DNA of 24,238 bases, taken from positions 1 through 24,238 of the forward strand of contig CAZUSO010000045.1 in the NCBI GenBank assembly GCA_964622775.1, written 5' to 3'. The DNA is from CAZUSO01 sp964622775 (lineage in GTDB: Bacteria > Bacteroidota > Bacteroidia > Chitinophagales > Chitinophagaceae). A model generated the notes under the pieces. The model was not told the DNA's origin. It saw only the letters and a program-made list of their open reading frames with translations, and did no database searches. The translations under genes were made by a program, and so were the position numbers. Positions 23,572 through 24,238 of the stretch are shown piece by piece. Positions within the stretch are counted from its first letter, which is position 1. Each line of letters starts with the position of its first letter.

Positions 23572-24210
23572 ATGATAAACAAAAGGAATTGGATAATGCA
23601 AATAGCACTTTTAATATTGATGTTGTCAATGTCCTGCACACCTGTACAGCAGGACGAAATACATACAGGCATACAATCAAATATAAATCCTGAACGGACA
23701 CTAATCGTTTATTTATCCCGAACCAATAATACAAAAGCGGTAGCCCAAATCATTCAAAAAAATGTAGGTGGTACGTTGGTAGCATTGGAATTGGAAACAC
23801 CATACCCCGAACACTACCAGACAACAGTAAATCAGGTAGCCAATGAAAATGCAACAGGATATTTGCCACCACTCAAAACAAAGATTGACAGCATACAAAA
23901 ATATGATGTTGTATTTATCGGTTTTCCAACGTGGGGAATGCAGTTACCGCCACCAATGAAAAGTTTTTTAAACGAATACGATTTAAGCGGTAAAAAAGTA
24001 ATTCCATTCAATACAAATGGCGGTTATGGTATAGGTAACAGTTTTCAAACAGTAAAAGAATTATGCCCCAACAGCGAAGTATTAGACGGCTTTACTGTCA
24101 AAGGCGGTTCAGAAAGGGACGGAATTTTATTTGTAATGGAGGGAAATAAAGAAGTAGAGGTACAAAAAGAAGTTCAGAAATGGTTACGGAAAATCGGAAT
24201 AGCAAACTAA
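23572..24210 (+). CDS. Exported flavodoxin-fold protein, possible lipoprotein
   Basis: From ATG 23572 the product is 212 residues. The start MINKRNWIMQIALLILMLSM, with a basic n-region, a hydrophobic core and Ser-Cys, looks like a signal peptide, possibly with a lipobox (LSMSC). The body is a flavodoxin-like domain: TLIVYLSRTNNTKAVAQII is the phosphate-binding loop of the FMN site, followed by VVFIGFPTWGMQLPPPMKSF and VIPFNTNGGYGIGNS. It most resembles the flavodoxin group often found beside AraC regulators in Bacteroidota, where the role is unproven; quinone or disulfide reduction are guesses. An ATG at 23596, behind AAAGGA, would give a signal peptide lacking basic residues; I prefer the longer form. 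Its neighbour is the divergent AraC gene. Confidence 0.85.
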   Translation: MINKRNWIMQIALLILMLSMSCTPVQQDEIHTGIQSNINPERTLIVYLSRTNNTKAVAQIIQKNVGGTLVALELETPYPEHYQTTVNQVANENATGYLPPLKTKIDSIQKYDVVFIGFPTWGMQLPPPMKSFLNEYDLSGKKVIPFNTNGGYGIGNSFQTVKELCPNSEVLDGFTVKGGSERDGILFVMEGNKEVEVQKEVQKWLRKIGIAN

Positions 24211-24221
24211 AATATCATTCT

Positions 24222-24238
24222 ATGAAAATAATAAATCG
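24222..24238 (+). CDS. Possible start of a further gene, cut by the window end
   Basis: ATGAAAATAATAAATCG begins 11 bases after the flavodoxin stop on the same strand and reads MKIIN before the window ends. The spacing suits a second gene of a cargo operon, but five codons cannot support a product call. Confidence 0.3.

Larger units (their letters stand above)
21021..24238. mobile_element. A+T-rich integrated element with tyrosine recombinase (partial)
   Basis: Kinase similarity ends sharply at about 21020, and the sequence becomes A+T-richer with a repeat-dense 250 bases, then an integrase reading inward, an AraC regulator and a flavodoxin-like gene. This is the usual layout of one end of an integrative element, with the integrase next to the attachment site. 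The other end lies outside the window, so its size and class (mobilisable or conjugative) are unknown. Confidence 0.65.

Noticed and set aside
1..24238. CRISPR arrays, rRNA operons, complete insertion sequences, toxin-antitoxin pairs or known phage-defence operons
   Set aside because: I saw no regularly spaced repeats, no rRNA sequence, no transposase with terminal inverted repeats and no recognisable defence genes other than the broken ardA.

Overview
The window looks like a Bacteroidota chromosome segment, most likely from the Chitinophagia/Sphingobacteriia side. The reasons are several TAnnTTTG -7 promoter boxes, a protein made only of a type B T9SS (gliding-motility-type) C-terminal domain, a Nramp-UspA fusion, Bacteroidota-style tyrosine and serine recombinases, and a Bacteroidota-type ArdA. 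No species can be named from the sequence alone. By eye, the middle (about 2.35-19.8 kb) is a G+C-balanced, gene-dense core, while both flanks are clearly A+T-richer and carry mobile or decayed genes.

Left flank (1-2350): a 5'-truncated nadC fragment; a palindrome-rich intergenic stretch of four hairpins; an ardA antirestriction gene interrupted by one in-frame amber codon; and the C-terminal two thirds of a large serine recombinase. The open frame of the recombinase runs on through the terminator and body of a tRNA-Lys(TTT) gene on the other strand.

Core (2351-19820): rnr (RNase R); a membrane pyrophosphatase fused to a C-terminal OmpA-like peptidoglycan-binding domain; a tiny secreted protein that is essentially one type B T9SS domain; a Nramp metal transporter fused to a UspA domain; a block of intergenic palindromes; the efp-accB-accC cluster (an EF-P with an EarP-like Arg32 loop, then biotin carboxyl carrier protein and biotin carboxylase for fatty acid synthesis); and a tight five-gene minus-strand cluster of rfaE1-like heptose kinase, PfkB kinase, pyruvate kinase, ybeY and an RluA-family pseudouridine synthase. 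After these come an RlmI-like rRNA methyltransferase, a small two-helix membrane protein and tRNA-Gln(TTG) with its terminator. The core therefore serves RNA processing and translation (rnr, efp, ybeY, RluA, RlmI, tRNAs), central and lipid metabolism (pyk, accBC), envelope precursors (rfaE1) and ion/energy balance (pyrophosphatase, Nramp).

Right flank (19821-24238): two gene fossils meet end to end. One is an MscS-type channel start with two frameshifts. The other is a TPR-sensor histidine kinase fragment whose phospho-acceptor His is Gln. At about 21020 the kinase fragment is cut by an A+T-rich element with a repeat-rich end, an intact tyrosine recombinase, an AraC-type regulator and a divergent exported flavodoxin-fold protein. 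The window ends inside this element. Both mobile flanks share the 13-mer GTTGCACCGCTTT.

I did not find an unmistakably new multi-gene system. The most notable signals are the pyrophosphatase-OmpA fusion, the Arg32-type EF-P, the Nramp-UspA fusion, the exported flavodoxin cargo and the layered decay at the two mobile boundaries.
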